From Bactericera cockerelli (Eukaryota > Arthropoda > Insecta > Hemiptera > Triozidae), in the NCBI GenBank assembly GCA_024516035.1, contig CM044964.1, positions 10,817,624 to 10,881,623 of the forward strand: 64,000 bases of DNA. The letters run 5' to 3'. Made by a program: the position numbers and the translations under genes. Shown piece by piece: positions 31,860 to 44,368 of this stretch (position 1 is its first letter; each line of letters opens with the position of its first letter). The notes below the pieces were generated by a model that was not told where the DNA came from, ran no database searches, and saw nothing but the letters and a program-made list of their open reading frames with translations.

Positions 31860-33345
31860 GAACCCAATAACAAAGAAAGGAAAATCTTAGAGTAAGTAAC
31901 TCAGAGAGCCATTGAAAGAAGAACGAATAATACTAATCCAAGGATCATACTTATAAGAAATATAAATGAAAAACAAAGGTAAAATATGTTGTTGAACATA
32001 TCAATATTATATGAGAGCAAGAAGAGATGGACGAGGGCATATTAATAATGATCTTTATTATTTCAGTAAAAAATAACTTTTTCGTGTTCCCTTGAAGTAC
32101 TGGTGTACTTTTCGGAAAAGACGGATGGGAGGATAACAGATGGTCAAACATAAAATCTGAGTGGTATCCGAAAGACAAAAAGAGAAGAAGAGGAAATAAT
32201 TCTTATTAGCTCTGCATCATTTGAATTTCCTCTTCTTCCTTTAATTTATCTTAAAAATATTAGATATAAGTGTCTAGATTTAAGAACTTTGTATACCTAC
32301 ATGTAAAGCATATTATATACAAATAAATAAATTACAAATTACAAAACCAGCCACGAGATGGGTGGACCCAAGTACAAGAACAGTTGAAGATCTATGGACT
32401 TGGACAATATTAATAGAGAGGGTTGACATCTTTGTCATGTTCAACACTGCGTTGCCAAGACAGATCCATTATGTTGATGAAGGTTTAGAGAAAATTGTAG
32501 CCGTGTTTTTCTTTTGGGAAAAAAATCCAGGTTCGGTATTGCCAAATATTTCCATTTTCTTCCAAGTTTAGCTTCCCCACTATTCGTGAAAGAAAAATGC
32601 GTTTCGGTATCTACATTTAAAGATAAACAATGGACTTAACCTATAAAAGACATGGAAGCACGAATTTTATAAATCCATTTTGGTTAACCTAACTGGAAGA
32701 AGATTTTCCAAAAGAAAAATGACTTTCTTCCAGTTTGTTCATTTTATTCCACTTTCTTTAGAAAGAAAAATACGGCTCATATTTGCAAGCATGCGAGGTA
32801 TTGCTAGATCCACATTATGGGTGCACCTAGGAATTTCAGCTTTAAAGCTTCGCGTGCTCAGTCCTAAGCTAAGCTTGGACTTGGAGTGTTTCAGGAGTGG
32901 GGCAGGCTTAATTTTGGCGTCCGTATCAATACGGGGGGCTGTCTGCCTCACGATTTGGATATGTCTGGAGACTTCCCCTGACGCTTTCTGCGGCCGGGGT
33001 TGATGAAGGTAAGAGGTCTTTCGGCTACTACAGTTACCTATAACCAATATTTCCATTTCAATATTACCAGCATAACTTGAACCTTTACTAGGTCTTTTCC
33101 AACCAATCATCCTAATTCAAAACTATTTACTATACCTACGCAAACTTGTACCTGAATACCAACCATTCCGGTAATGAAAAACGTCATAAAAAATGCAAAT
33201 ACCTTCACTTGCAGTAGTTGCATTATTTATAATGACGTTTTCTTTACTTAAAAATAAACTGCATTAGTACAGGGTGTAACAAGTTGAGTTTTTGTTTGCA
33301 TGTAATTCTTTATTTTGTTATTTCAAGAACAAATGCTTTATTATA
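31860..33345. other. intergenic stretch with an unidentified GC-rich block
   Basis: 32785-33010 is clearly more GC-rich than its surroundings (GCATGCGAGGTATTGCTAGA ... TTTCTGCGGCCGGGG) and open on both strands. It looks like an old repeat or retroposed copy, but I do not recognise it. At 33272 a TACAGGGTGTAAC MITE end begins. Confidence 0.5.
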
Positions 33346-33347
33346 AT

Positions 33348-33482
33348 AACCAATCTCAGTAGCTTGGTCAATAAGGCGGCGGACTTGTAACATAGAAGTC
33401 GGTGGTTCAAGTCCCAAGTGAAGGAAAAAATTAATAAAGCGAGTTTGAGTATCAATTGTGATATTACGATTGTGATTACCCG
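33348..33482 (+). mobile_element. tRNA-Thr-like-headed SINE
   Basis: ACCAATCTCAGTAGCTTGGT, GGCGGACTTGTAACATAGAA and GTGGTTCAAGTCCCAAGTGA. Confidence 0.8.
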
Positions 33483-33687
33483 ACAACTAAAGTACATAGC
33501 CGGAAAAATTCCGACTCCCCCGACATTCGAACCCGGGTCACCTGCAGTGCAAGCAAAGCATGCTAACGCTTTTTTTTATTTTTTGAGTAGGGGAAAGGTT
33601 ATGCTGAAAAGTGTGGGACTCAGACATGGACCGCCCGCTATCCATGGCTGTCTACCCTAACTAAAACCCACGGTTCCTCATCAAAAG

Positions 33688-33881
33688 GGTTGGGTGGATG
33701 AGATTGCCACAGGCAATAACCCCGCCCTTTAGGTAGGACATTATTGTTATTTTCTTTTCTTTTTTACTTATTTATTTTGTCATTTGTTTGTTCTTTTTTC
33801 TTCTTTCTTTGCTTAATTTTATACTGTTGCCTGTTTGTCCTCCTAATAAAGCTCAAAAAAAAAAAAAAAAAAAAAAAAAAA
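33688..33881 (+). mobile_element. LINE 3' end (GATTGCC...GGCAAT family) with long A tail
   Basis: AGGGTTGGGTGGATGAGATT, CACAGGCAATAACCCCGCCC and TAATAAAGCTC followed by 26 A residues. The T-rich part gives a short open frame that is not a gene. Confidence 0.8.
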
Positions 33882-35204
33882 TACGAAACCATACCGTTGT
33901 GGGACTGTTCACGCCAGGCCAAAGTGACTACTTCGCGCGCCACCCTGTATATTAATTGCATTTACTCAGAGCTCAGAGCTAAGCCTCATCAGAATGAACT
34001 TCGCGTAATGCTTTACCACGTAAGTATACAGATTTACGATATTTTAAACGGTCTTGAATTTATTGGTTCTTTGGTTGGAAAATGCTCTCTGACTCACCCG
34101 AAGATTAATGCATTGGAAAATTGGAATTGATCAGAGTGATAATTCTGGAATTTCCTGGGTTTTCCTGGGACGTGGACTTCTTGGATGGGTTTAAAGGTTT
34201 TCAGTGGAATTCTCAAAGTCACCCAACTGATGATAAATGCATTGGAAATATTGCAATCACTGGCGTAGGTACCTATAAATTTCCGGAGGTATTCATGGTT
34301 AAAAACCCGGGTAGGAAGGTATACCTATACACTATACAATAATTATACATTCTTCCCTTATATGCTACCCCCGCCCCCCCCCCCCCCCATTAGATTTAAT
34401 TTATATATAACATATTCTTTTATATACAACAACGAACCCAATACTTCCGATTTCTGATATTAAAAATTTCTCGGAAGTAAAAATCCTACCAGGTGTATCT
34501 CTCCGTTTTCAATCGTTCTAATTTTCTGTCTTGAGCATAAGTGGTTGGCCTTTTGGGGACTTTTTTTCAGTTATTAGGATCCTAGCGGAGACAGTGTCAA
34601 CATTTCAAGTGATTTCGCCCCTGCTTAGCTACATCATCGTTCAACTTCTCCCTCTAGTGAAGCATTGATACATGGAAATTATGGAAAACTCTTTCGATAA
34701 GTTTTCTTTTGGTTGTGTGCCCAATGCTGATGCCAAATACTGAAATCCACGTCAATACAGAACTTCATACCTGATGACTTGCTAGCTTACAGAATTTCCC
34801 GGTTTTCCCAGGGTGCAGGTGGATACCCAGTGTCTACTTCACGGATTGGGTTTACATTTCTCGGAAATTTTGAATAAATAAATAAAACAATGGTTTGAAA
34901 GAAAAGTTGGGAATTCTGGAGATTATCATGTGCTATGGGTATTTCCATGACTTGAATATTACTTTCATCAATCATGTTAATGAAATTTATTGATTTATTA
35001 TTCTAATTTTTCATTTACATAATTATTTTTCTATTTAATGGTGCATGGATATTATGGGTATTACGAGTACCTACTCAGGTATATAGTAACGGAAATGATG
35101 TGTATTTCCAGGCTTAGCTTAAAATTTTTGCTTTCAGATAAATGGTGTGGAACAATTGATTAAAGAGCTCTGTGGTAACATTCTAATTAATGTGTGAAAA
35201 TAAG

Positions 35205-35395
35205 CCTACGATCACTGAAATTATGCAACATTTAGTGAGTCTAAGAATTGGTGGGTGACCACTCAAATTTGAACTTTTGTTATGTCAGCTATTCTCAGGC
35301 CAATTCAGGCCGGATGAGGTTATTGTGCATAGCTGATTTGTGATTTTCCACGGAATGTAGGGTAAATACCCGACCCTAATTTTCTGGGCGTTAAA
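35205..35395 (+). mobile_element. 5S-headed SINE, old copy
   Basis: GATCACTGAAATTATGCAAC, GAATTGGTGGGTGACCACTC, TCAGGCCGGATGAGG and AATGTAGGGTAAATACCCG follow the family's order with many substitutions. Confidence 0.65.
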
Positions 35396-37456
35396 ATGAC
35401 TTTTTATTATACTTTGTATTGATATTTTTGTTTGATTACTAAACAGACCATATAATTATAAGTTACAAAGTCGTTGATAAAAAGCAGTTTATAGACAAAA
35501 TGTAGCACAATATCTAGATGTACATATTAAAATAACATGGTAAAACAAAATTCAAAACTTACTTGCTCAGCTACAGGAAAAGAAACTCAGCTCCAAATAC
35601 TCCCGCAATTGAAGCGATAGTCTGGCACAAAACTAGTCGTTAAATGAAGAAAAACAGTAATCTATGGGTATTATCACTGGGAATGTGGAAAAATCTTTAA
35701 TTACAATGACTAAACAAAAAGCTAAATCAGAATGAATCAGTAAATGTTAATTAATCTAGTATAGTAGTAAAACTTGCCTGTAATATATAAGACCTGTTTG
35801 ACTGCTGGAGTTAAGGGACTTTTCAGTCTTACTTCGGCAGTATAAACAAGGTATAATATGATAAAGTGTTGTCAAAAATTGAAATTATCTATTGATAGTA
35901 TTGATGGTAAATGTAGATTTTTACGATTAAAATATTCCTAGCGACGTAGGTACGAAATATTTTTAGGGCCTAAGTTTCAACAATTTTTCTTCTATTTTTG
36001 CATGAACCACTGTCGATACGATTCCGAGGTTTAGAAGATATTCTTTGTAACGTATCTATCTATCACTACCGTTCTGGCAAGTGTCACTAAAAATAAATGG
36101 TCTGAACTCGGCGCAACCCAGGATGAGATTTGATTGGGACACAAAGCAAGTCAATTGATCAACAAAACCAGAGTTGCACAATGCAAAGCTCCCTGTGGCG
36201 TCATCCTGACGTCCTGGGGAAGCAAACAATAGAGGAACTATTATTTAGCCTCTAAGAGTCAGAATTCATGCATAAAAAATACAAGGTCTGTCAGGTATTA
36301 GGTATTGGTTTGTCAACTGCAGACCTCAATCAGACAGAAGAGTCTTTCCAGGTTTTCGAAATTGTATTATGAAATCATTTAAAAATAATAATGTAAATAT
36401 CATTTTAAAATAGAGGCCGTAAAATGACCCCTGGTTGTCTATTTGGCTAATGTGGCCCAAGAACTGAACTCTATTGCAAATAATTGAGCTTACTACTGTA
36501 GGTTGAACCTACTGTTCAGTCAGACATATAAAATTCAATGACCTAGGATATTCCTTTATTATCATTCAAAATCGTGGAAACTATGCTCAAAATGTCTTTT
36601 TGTAGAAATAGATTTTTATTCACTTTTACTTTCCTTATAATATAATAAGAAAAGTATTGTATTTTAAATCAAATTTATATATTTCTAAAAAAGGTTGACT
36701 TTATTTAGGTAATACATGAATAAACAATGAAAATGTTTCAGCATTTGAATCAGCAAAATTTGAAAGGACACTTCAAAATTTGATTCTCATTTCAATATCT
36801 TCAATAATTTATTTTAGTTTGCTTTAAATTTTGATTCATGTTCGTGACTTCTCATACTGTTCCTGGCTCTTCTAATTTTTCAGCTTCTCTCTACTTGTGT
36901 ATTCTCTTTAATGTCTTCTGATTTTGGTCATTGTTCTTCAAGTATTTCTCTATTTTTTATACTTTTGGTTTTCAAATTTTCGTTTTTGTTCGTGACTTTT
37001 AGCATCCTACCTGTGCTTCTACTTTTGTAGAATCTTGTAGCATTTTCTCTAGGTATGTACTCTCACTTTAGTTTCCCTTAAATTTTGGTAAATTTTAGTA
37101 TGTTTGCATATATTTTGATTCTTTTTTCTTAATTTAGTATGAATGTATTACCTATACTCGTATGTCTAAATTCTTATATGAAAATAATAAAAATAGTATC
37201 GCCTTATTTATACTGCCCCATTAAGACTCTGCAGTCCCATTATATGAAAATAATAATATGCATTCGAGTACGTTTTGATTGGACAATGTTGAGGACTAAA
37301 AAAATATTGCTTTGACAGTATGAATCTGTATTTAAAAAAGGGACTACAATGTTGGTTTTTTTCACTATCTCATATGAAATGGTACCCTTTCTCAAGATGA
37401 AAAAAAAAAAAATAAAAAAAAAAAAATAGAACATAGGTTTTTAAATGAGATTCTAG
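35396..37456. other. 2-kb AT-rich stretch, no gene seen
   Basis: Contains small SINE-body remnants (ACTGCTGGAGTTAAGGGACT at 35802; CCCATTAAGACTCTGCAGTC at 37215) and otherwise nothing recognised. Confidence 0.55.
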
Positions 37457-37592
37457 TCCGACCTTGATCGATAAGGCGGCGGACTTGTAACCTGGAGGTC
37501 GGTGGTTCAAGTCCCGGTTTCAGCGTAGATTTAGTAAAGCGAGTTTGAGTAGTTGTGACATCACGAAAGTGATCAACACAAATATGATAAAA
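37457..37592 (+). mobile_element. tRNA-Thr-like-headed SINE
   Basis: TCCGACCTTGATCGATAAGG, ACTTGTAACCTGGAGGTCGG and TAGTAAAGCGAGTTTGAGTA; one of the cleanest copies. Confidence 0.9.
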
Positions 37593-37982
37593 AAAGAAAA
37601 ATATTCTAGTTTGTAACGAGGACCCAAGCGGTTAATGAAATTGTAATTTGCCGAGCAAATTGAATAGTCATGCTCCCTTGATGAAGAAAATTAAATTACA
37701 GGCAGGATTTCTATTCATCAACTAATTACTCGTTTAATCAAACAGTACTGGGTACTGGTATTGTCATAATCAATAATACTGATGGATCAACCAACGATGG
37801 ACTGATTCAGCTTCATGTGGATTATGTTGAACACACCTCAAGTACTCCAGTTAAGCTCCGTCGAGCATGTTTATCTAGTTAACTCAAAGTGACTACAATG
37901 AGATTGTGGAGCTCTAAGATTTTTTATTTATATATTTTTTATTTATACATTAATTGTACAATGTACATACAAATGCTATAAA

Positions 37983-38135
37983 TGGGAAATATTGTGTCAC
38001 TTTCGCCCATCAGAGGGAAGGCATACTACGGGATGGACAAGCCTGCAACACAGACCACAAGAGTCCACAATAGCTCCTATTTCATGGCTACGAAATAAAA
38101 AGGGCTGGTGAAACCACTCATCTTTTAAAAATAAT
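37983..38135 (+). mobile_element. tRNA-Gly-like-headed SINE, 3' part
   Basis: GGGAAATATTGTGTCACTTT, AGGCATACTACGGGATGG and CATGGCTACGAAATAAAAAG; the tRNA-like head is absent. Confidence 0.8.
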
Positions 38136-38510
38136 ACCTAATAACTAATAATATAACAATATTGATGCTCTGAGGCAACTTGAGAAAAATCAGCCCCTCC
38201 TGACAAAATCTGTTATGATGAAGTCCTTTATCTCAACACAACTTTTCATTAAAGTTCTCACGGATCTCCATCATTTTTAGCTTTAAAAATCAACTGGTTT
38301 TGCAACTTTGGTTAGTTAGCCAACTTGCAGGATACATTACAAGCTGTGCTTCCTATCACGTTAATTAGTTCAGACTCTTTCTGTAGTTGGTTAATTAATA
38401 GTTTAGCTCGAGAGACAAATTACATGAGGGTGGAGAGTTGTTGCGAGAGCTGATTTCTCTCGAAAACTTGTTTATGATGGTGAGGAAGTAAACATACTAA
38501 TAATAATAAA

Positions 38511-38635
38511 CCGACCTCAGTAGCTTTATTGATAAGGCGACGGACTTGTAACCTGAAGGTCGGTGGTTTTTGGCAAAGCGGGTTTGATTAGTTGTGATAT
38601 CACAAAAGTGATTGACACAAATACGATAATTTTCT
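38511..38635 (+). mobile_element. tRNA-Thr-like-headed SINE with internal deletion
   Basis: ACCGACCTCAGTAGCTTTAT, GACTTGTAACCTGAAGGTCG, then a deletion of the box B half before AAAGCGGGTTTGATTAGTTG. Confidence 0.8.
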
Positions 38636-38734
38636 CAAAAAAACTGTAGAGGTTAAATTTTCGCCGAATACAATACTTTCCTTATTATAAGACAAGGAAA
38701 GTAAAACAAAAATTAAATATAAACATACTAATAA

Positions 38735-38835
38735 TAATAATGGTCTTTGTTGAAAGACAACCACCAGACGAGGTTAATACTTGAAGAATTTTCTACCACC
38801 TAACCCTCAGAGTCTAGGAGGTAGAAAATGTCTTA
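38735..38835 (-). mobile_element. tRNA-SINE 3' fragment (ACTGGTAGTCAAGTGG family)
   Basis: AATGGTCTTTGTTGAAAGAC, AACCACCAGACGAGGTTAAT and ACCACCTAACCCTCAGAGTC are the reverse of the family tail. Confidence 0.72.
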
Positions 38836-38879
38836 CCACTAAGCCAATTATTCACTAAGTTTATTACATAAATTTGTAT

Positions 38880-39313
38880 TGGCATAAGTAGGGTTGTCGG
38901 CTACAAAAGTTCTTTGTCACTGCGACCTTAATAGATCTATTGTTACATGTCCTTGCAACTCTAAAAGAGATCTATCCTTTTAAAGTAGTTTGAGATTGTT
39001 TTAGGACTGATTTCATTAACTTCTTTAGGTGTTAGAATCAGGCTTGAGAAGTGTTTCAGTACTGTGTGAAAGAATGCTACACATTCACAGAATGCTCCAC
39101 ATTCACAGAATGCTCAACATTCACATATTGTGTTTTGCTGTCTCTGGGGCCTTGTTAGAGAGACGGTATTTTGAGTCTCCGGCTATGGCCATCTTCTTTG
39201 AGGCTACAGTGGCCTTTGAGAAATCCAGCAAGGATTTGTAATTCCTCTTTGCTCAGACAGAACATTTCTGTTGCTCTTTTTGGGCGAGTGAGATATGAAC
39301 ATTTTCGCCTGCC
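38880..39313 (-). pseudogene. degenerate LINE ORF2 C-terminus (RNase H end)
   Basis: Minus-strand frame reads RATEMFCLSKEELQILAGFL then KGHCSLKEDGHSRR, the GxLxGHCxLxxHL pattern that ends RNase H domains of Jockey/I-type LINEs, then a mutated ETAKHN-ICEC zinc motif and SLILTPKEVNEIS. Several stops and a triplicated CATTCACAGAATGCT segment (39077-39123) show decay. The same tail occurs in plus orientation at 21392-21514. Confidence 0.68.
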
Positions 39314-39419
39314 TGTGTCACTTACTTTACTTACTTACTTAGTTTACTTACTTACTTACTTCACTTACTAGGGACACATACTTTACTTACTTACTTCATC
39401 CTGCCCCTTCTACCGTAAG

Positions 39420-39835
39420 TGTAGAGGTTCGAGAAGCTCTTCAGAAATACTCCCACTTTCACAGACTTCAGTGCGTTTATAATGCTTTGAGAAACAGTTG
39501 GGGTTTCGGATGCCACCTCTGTACGCTCCGGAGAGCGTATATTTGAGGTTGTTGGCATCTTCTTCCTCTTCTGCTCCTTTAGCTTCTAACACTTATGCTG
39601 TGGAGTGGTTTCTTCTGAAAAACATTTGTTGATGCCTTCTTTACTGGAATGTAGCTCTACATCTATTTTCCTGACCCCTTGTGGATTGAGGCCTTGTTTG
39701 AGCAGCCATTTGAACTGCTTCCTAGCAGCTCCTGAGCGTTTAATGAAGATCTCATTGATTTGAAGCTTTTCAACAGCTCCTGAAAGGATATTCCTGTCGC
39801 TTTTTACGACAGAAAGAACACTCCGTGGTCTTTTT
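39420..39835 (-). pseudogene. LINE ORF1-like fragment
   Basis: Minus-strand frame shows SGAARKQFKWLLKQGLNPQG, the SGAxRRRxxxLLxxGxxPxEAR pattern common at the start of insect LINE ORF1 proteins, then after a stop KLKEQKRKKMPTTSNIRSPE and a SIINALKSVKVGVFLKS stretch resembling the AVKVGVLPxDYP motif of the same proteins. With 38880-39313 this is an internally deleted LINE. A (CTTA)n microsatellite (39315-39400) lies at the deletion junction. Confidence 0.6.
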
Positions 39836-40196
39836 CTTTGCCGAGAGCCACAAAGAATTATTACATGAGTACTGTACTGAATTTATTAAATGAAATAAAA
39901 TAATTTACTCGATAGTTCAGTTCACTAATAATTTATTCTATAAAATTCCATAATAAAAATATTTATTCAATAGAATAGCCGCCATGATACGTTCGCACTT
40001 GCAACTATGTAGTGTTATTTACGACTTAAGACCGCTCCATATCTGACCTTCCCATCAATTATGATTCTTGTAAATATATTATTAAAAAAAACCTACTAGC
40101 ATTGATCGCTTGATTAATTCAGTCAACCGTTGGCTAATTGCGTTAGTAATTTATTAACATGAAAAGTTGACTGCCTTTTGAAGAAAAAGATAACAA

Positions 40197-40245
40197 TACA
40201 AGGAGCTGCGGAACTGCAGCACTTCCCGACGAAAAAGAACAAAAA
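40197..40245. mobile_element. hAT-like element end fragment
   Basis: CAAGGAGCTGCGGAACTGCA and GCACTTCCCGACGAAAAAGA match the subterminal part of the 11990 element; the rest of the element is not there. Confidence 0.6.
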
Positions 40246-41054
40246 AAGAGTTTTCTTTTCTTTCTTTCTTTGTGTATGTATGTGTATGTTAGGCCTCGTA
40301 AAACTCGAGAACAAGTAGGATTGGGCTGAAATTTTGCATTGTTACCATTGACAGGCTTATTTTTTGCAGTGTAAATCTAATTGCAGTGTAAAACAGGTTT
40401 TTAAAAGTTGAGCTTTTTTACACCCAAATCTGACCGCCCTATAGGTCTCTGTAATGAGAATTCTTGGTGAAAAAAAAATATTTTACTGATTGGTATGCTG
40501 TGTTCTTCTAGCAATCAGCAAAAATGCTGACAGCATCTTTGTTTTATTGTTATTAAATAAATAAAACATTTGTTACTATCTCTAAACAAAAGGTTTTGTT
40601 CCAAATAATTTTCTGTCCCAGGGTCCTAAAAGACAGTGAAAGACTTTTTTCATTATTAGATGAACTTGCGGAAACTAGTATCGACCTATCTGTCCAAAGT
40701 ACGTGTTTTGGCTTTTCTCAAAATTTGGATCCGTTTTCTAGGTGTTTTGAGTGGCTAATTTTTTTGGCGGACCCTGTATATACATATATGTATTTTTTAA
40801 ACATAAAATTGACAAATAGTTCTAGTGTACTGTCTAATGTATTTTAAAAAAGAGCAATAAAAATACAGTTTTATGTCTATAAGGTTAACAGATACTTTAT
40901 TGTTTGAAACACCTTCTGAAACATTACTGAATGACCTTTAATAGCTACATTTAGAATGGTTTTTTTGCTATAATCAAGTCACCAAAAAATTGAGGAAAAT
41001 TGTTTATATCTTTAAGTGATTAATTCAAAAAGATAGATACTTACTGTAGAAGTG

Positions 41055-41775
41055 TTGACGCAGAAATTTTGAGATGTTCTTGGAGACGCAGGGATTTTGA
41101 GATGTTTCTATAGACGCAGGAATTTTGAGATGTTTCTGTAGACGCAGGAATTTTGAGATGTTTCTATAGACGCAGGAATTTTGAGATGTTTCTATAGACG
41201 CAGGAATTTTGAGATGTTTCTGTAGACGCAGGAATTTTGAGATGTTTCTATAGACGCAGGAATTTTGAGATGTTTCTGTAGACGCAGGGATTTTGAGATG
41301 TTTCTATAGACGCAGGAATTTTGAGATGTTTCTGTAGACGCAGGAATTTTGAGATGTTTCTATAGACGCAGGAATTTTGAGATGTTTCTATAGACGCAGG
41401 AATTTTGAGATGTTTCTGTAGACGCAGGAATTTTGAGATGTTTCTATAGACGCAGGAATTTTGAGATGTTTCTGTAGACGCAGGGATTTTGAGATGTTTC
41501 TATAGACGCAGGAATTTTGAGATGTTTCTGTAGACGCAGGAATTTTGAGATGTTTCTATAGACGCAGGAATTTTGAGATGTTTCTATAGACGCAGGAATT
41601 TTGAGATGTTTCTGTAGACGCAGGAATTTTGAGATGTTTCTATAGACGCAGGAATTTTGAGATGTTTCTGTAGACGCAGGGATTTTGAGATGTTTCTATA
41701 GACGCAGGAATTTTGAGATGTTTCTGTAGACGCAGGAATTTTGAGATGTTTCTGTAGACGCAGCAATTTTGAAAT
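41055..41775. repeat. 28-bp minisatellite with a 7-unit higher-order repeat
   Basis: About 26 units of TTTCTATAGACGCAGGAATT plus TTGAGATG. Two variable sites (TCTATA/TCTGTA and GGAA/GGGA) follow the order A G A A G A Gg three times (196-bp period), then A G G. The minus strand reads open as a His/Ser/Lys-rich 28-residue repeat because 28 is not a multiple of three but no frame contains a stop; not taken as coding. Confidence 0.95.
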
Positions 41776-43215
41776 AAATTTGGAGGAAACGAAGAATTTG
41801 TAGAAGATGATGAATTTTAATTTTTTGGAGAAGACGAAGAATTTGGATTTTTTTGTAGATGACGTTGAATTTGCAGAAGACGAAGAATTTGTAGAAGACG
41901 ATGAATTTGGTTTTTTTTTGCAGAGGACGAAGAATTTTCAGAAGACGAAGAATTTGTAGAGGACGTTGAATTTGGATTTTATTTTCAGAGGACTAAGAAT
42001 TTGCAGAAGACGATGAATTTGGATTTTTTGGAGATGACGTTGAATTTGGATTTTTTGTAGAAGACATTGAATTTGCAGAAAACGAAGAATTTGCAGAAGA
42101 CGAAGAATTTGTAGAAGACGATGAATTTGGATTTTTTGGAGATGACGTTGAATTTGGATTTTTTGTAGAAGACATTGAATTTGCAGAAGACGAAGAATTT
42201 GTAGAAGACGATGAATTTGGTTTTTTTTGCAGAGGACGAAGAATTTTCAGAAGACGAAGAATTTGTAGAGGACGTTGAATTTGGATTTTATATTCAGAGG
42301 ACTAAGAATTTGCAGAAGACGATGAATTTGGATTTTTTGGAGATGACGTTGAATTTGGATTTTTTGTAGAAGACATTGAATTTGCAGAAAACGAAGAATT
42401 TGCAGAAGACGAAGAATTTGTAGAAGACGATGAATTTGGATTTTTTGGAGATGACGTTGAAGTTGGATTTTTTGTAGAAGACATTGAATTTGCAGAAAAC
42501 GAAGAATTTGTAGAAGACGATGAATTTGGAATTAATTTTCAGAGAACGGAGAATTTGTAGAAGACGATGAATTTGTTTTTTTTTTTTTAAAGATGACGTT
42601 GAATTTGCAGAAGACGAAAAATTTGTAGAAGACGATGAATTTGGTTTTTTTTTGTAGATGACGTTGAATTTGCAGAAGACGAAGAATTTGTAGAAGGCGA
42701 TGAATTTGGATTTTATTTTGAGAGGACGAAGAATTTGTAGAAGACGATTAATTTGGTTTTTTTTGTAGATGACGTTGAATTTGCAGAAGACGAAGAATTT
42801 GTAGAAGACGATGAATTTGGAATTAATTTTCAGAGAACGGAGAATTTGTAGAAGACGATGAATTTGGTTTTTTTTTGTAGATGACGTTGAATTTGCAGAA
42901 GACGAAGAATTTGTAGAAGACGATGAATTTGGTTTTTTTGTAGAAGAAGATGAATTTGGATTTTATTTTCAGAGGACGATGAATTTGGATTTTTTGTTGA
43001 AGACATTGAATTTGCAGAAAACGAAGAATTTGTAGAAGACGATGAATTTCAAATTTATTTTCAGAGGACGATGAATTTGGATTTTTTGTAGAAGACATTG
43101 AATTTGCAGAAAACGAAGAATTTGTAGAAGACGATGAATTTGGATTTTATTTTCAGAGGACGATGAATTTGGAATTTATTTTCAGAGGACGATGAATTTG
43201 GATTTATTGTATACT
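41776..43215. repeat. complex 15-bp-based minisatellite with 309-bp higher-order repeat
   Basis: Built from modules such as GAAGACGAAGAATTTG, GAAGACGATGAATTTGG and GATGACGTTGAATTTGG. A 309-bp block (e.g. 41993-42301) is repeated at 42302. Plus strand reads as an acidic EDEEF/EDDEFG-type repeat and minus as Ser/Asn/Lys repeats, both broken by frame changes. Shared words with the adjoining 28-bp array suggest a common origin. Confidence 0.92.
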
Positions 43216-44368
43216 TGTACACGCAGGAATTTGGAGAACCTGGAAAAAAGAGAGAAAAAATAAAGAATTAATTTTCTTGCTCGTTGAAATCTCAAATGGA
43301 AATTTAAAATTTTTAAGTACCTATCACTGTAAAGTATGTTATTCTCTTTTCAAGTTCATATCAACATTAAGTTATTAAGTAGGTGTAAAGAATTATGATT
43401 CGTCAGGATATGAAAATAAGAAAAGTTCTTTGATTTCAAATTCAAATATCCATTTCATAGTATCTTTTGATGTGCAGAATTGTAGATGTAGATACCCTCT
43501 TGATGTTACTCATCTAAAACATGAAAAGTTGAAAGTCATCAATTTGTGTTAATCACTTTCGTGATATCACAACTACTCAGACTTGCTTTGCTAAATCTAC
43601 GCTGAAACCGGGACTTGAACCACCAACCTCCAGGTTACAAGTCCGCCGCCTTATCGATCAAGCGAATGAGGTCGGTTACTCATCTAAAAGATAATTATTA
43701 TAGAAATGTATGCTGAACTCACCTTTTGACACTTTAATCTTGATTGGTAGTTTTATAATAGAAGTAATTTAGACAAATAAATTTTATGGTGACTTGAAAT
43801 AGTGCAAAAATTGTTAGCATAGTTGAGGATCTAAAATTGTTTAGAGAGAAGGCGGTCATTCAGTAAAGCAAAGTTATGTAAATACATTCGAAACTGAATA
43901 AAATGAGTTCAGGTTTTGGCACTTGAAGAAAAAATGGAGCTGGAAGTATTTCAGTACGTCTGAATCCCTTGGAAATGTTGGAATCTTTACGCATCACAGC
44001 AGTAATTTCATCATCTTCATCTCATGTCCCTTTGCATAGTCTACAACTAACTCATCATCTTCAAAATCATTTGCTTGTGTTTATTGCGAAATCATGGAAG
44101 TCTTGAGGTAAATGGCATTTCTTCTCTCACTGCGATGATGAAACCAACTTTCCAAGTTCCTACTGATACAGGACTCAGATCTCGTGAACAGAGAAGATCC
44201 TCAACCACTGTGAAAAAGCACAATAATTCTGTAAATCCAAGCTGTGGTCAAAGTTAGATTAAAGACTTTAAAAGTTGTGAAATACACGAATTCATAATGA
44301 ATTTTAGGCAAAGAAAAAATAATGAAAAAACGATTGGACGCAGTTGTGCCATAAATAAAGATGATCTA
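43216..44368. other. stretch between minisatellite and SINE, no gene seen
   Basis: Apart from the SINE at 43541-43677, no feature. A 60-codon frame at 44075-44257 has no recognisable motif. Confidence 0.5.
43541..43677 (-). mobile_element. tRNA-Thr-like-headed SINE
   Basis: AATTTGTGTTAATCACTTTC, CGCTGAAACCGGGACTTGAA and CCTTATCGATCAAGCGAATG in reverse orientation. Confidence 0.88.

Noticed and set aside
32350..32420. LINE C-terminus suggested by KPATRWVDPS-like reading
   Set aside because: The match to the (G)RPxTRWxDD motif is short and not supported by neighbouring residues.
33744..34130. 128-codon plus-strand frame
   Set aside because: Formed by a T-rich LINE tail and a poly-A (poly-Lys) run; not a gene.
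41584..43098. Repetitive proteins encoded by the minisatellites
   Set aside because: Open frames result from repeat units without stops; frames change within the arrays, and there is no start context, splice signal or flanking exon.
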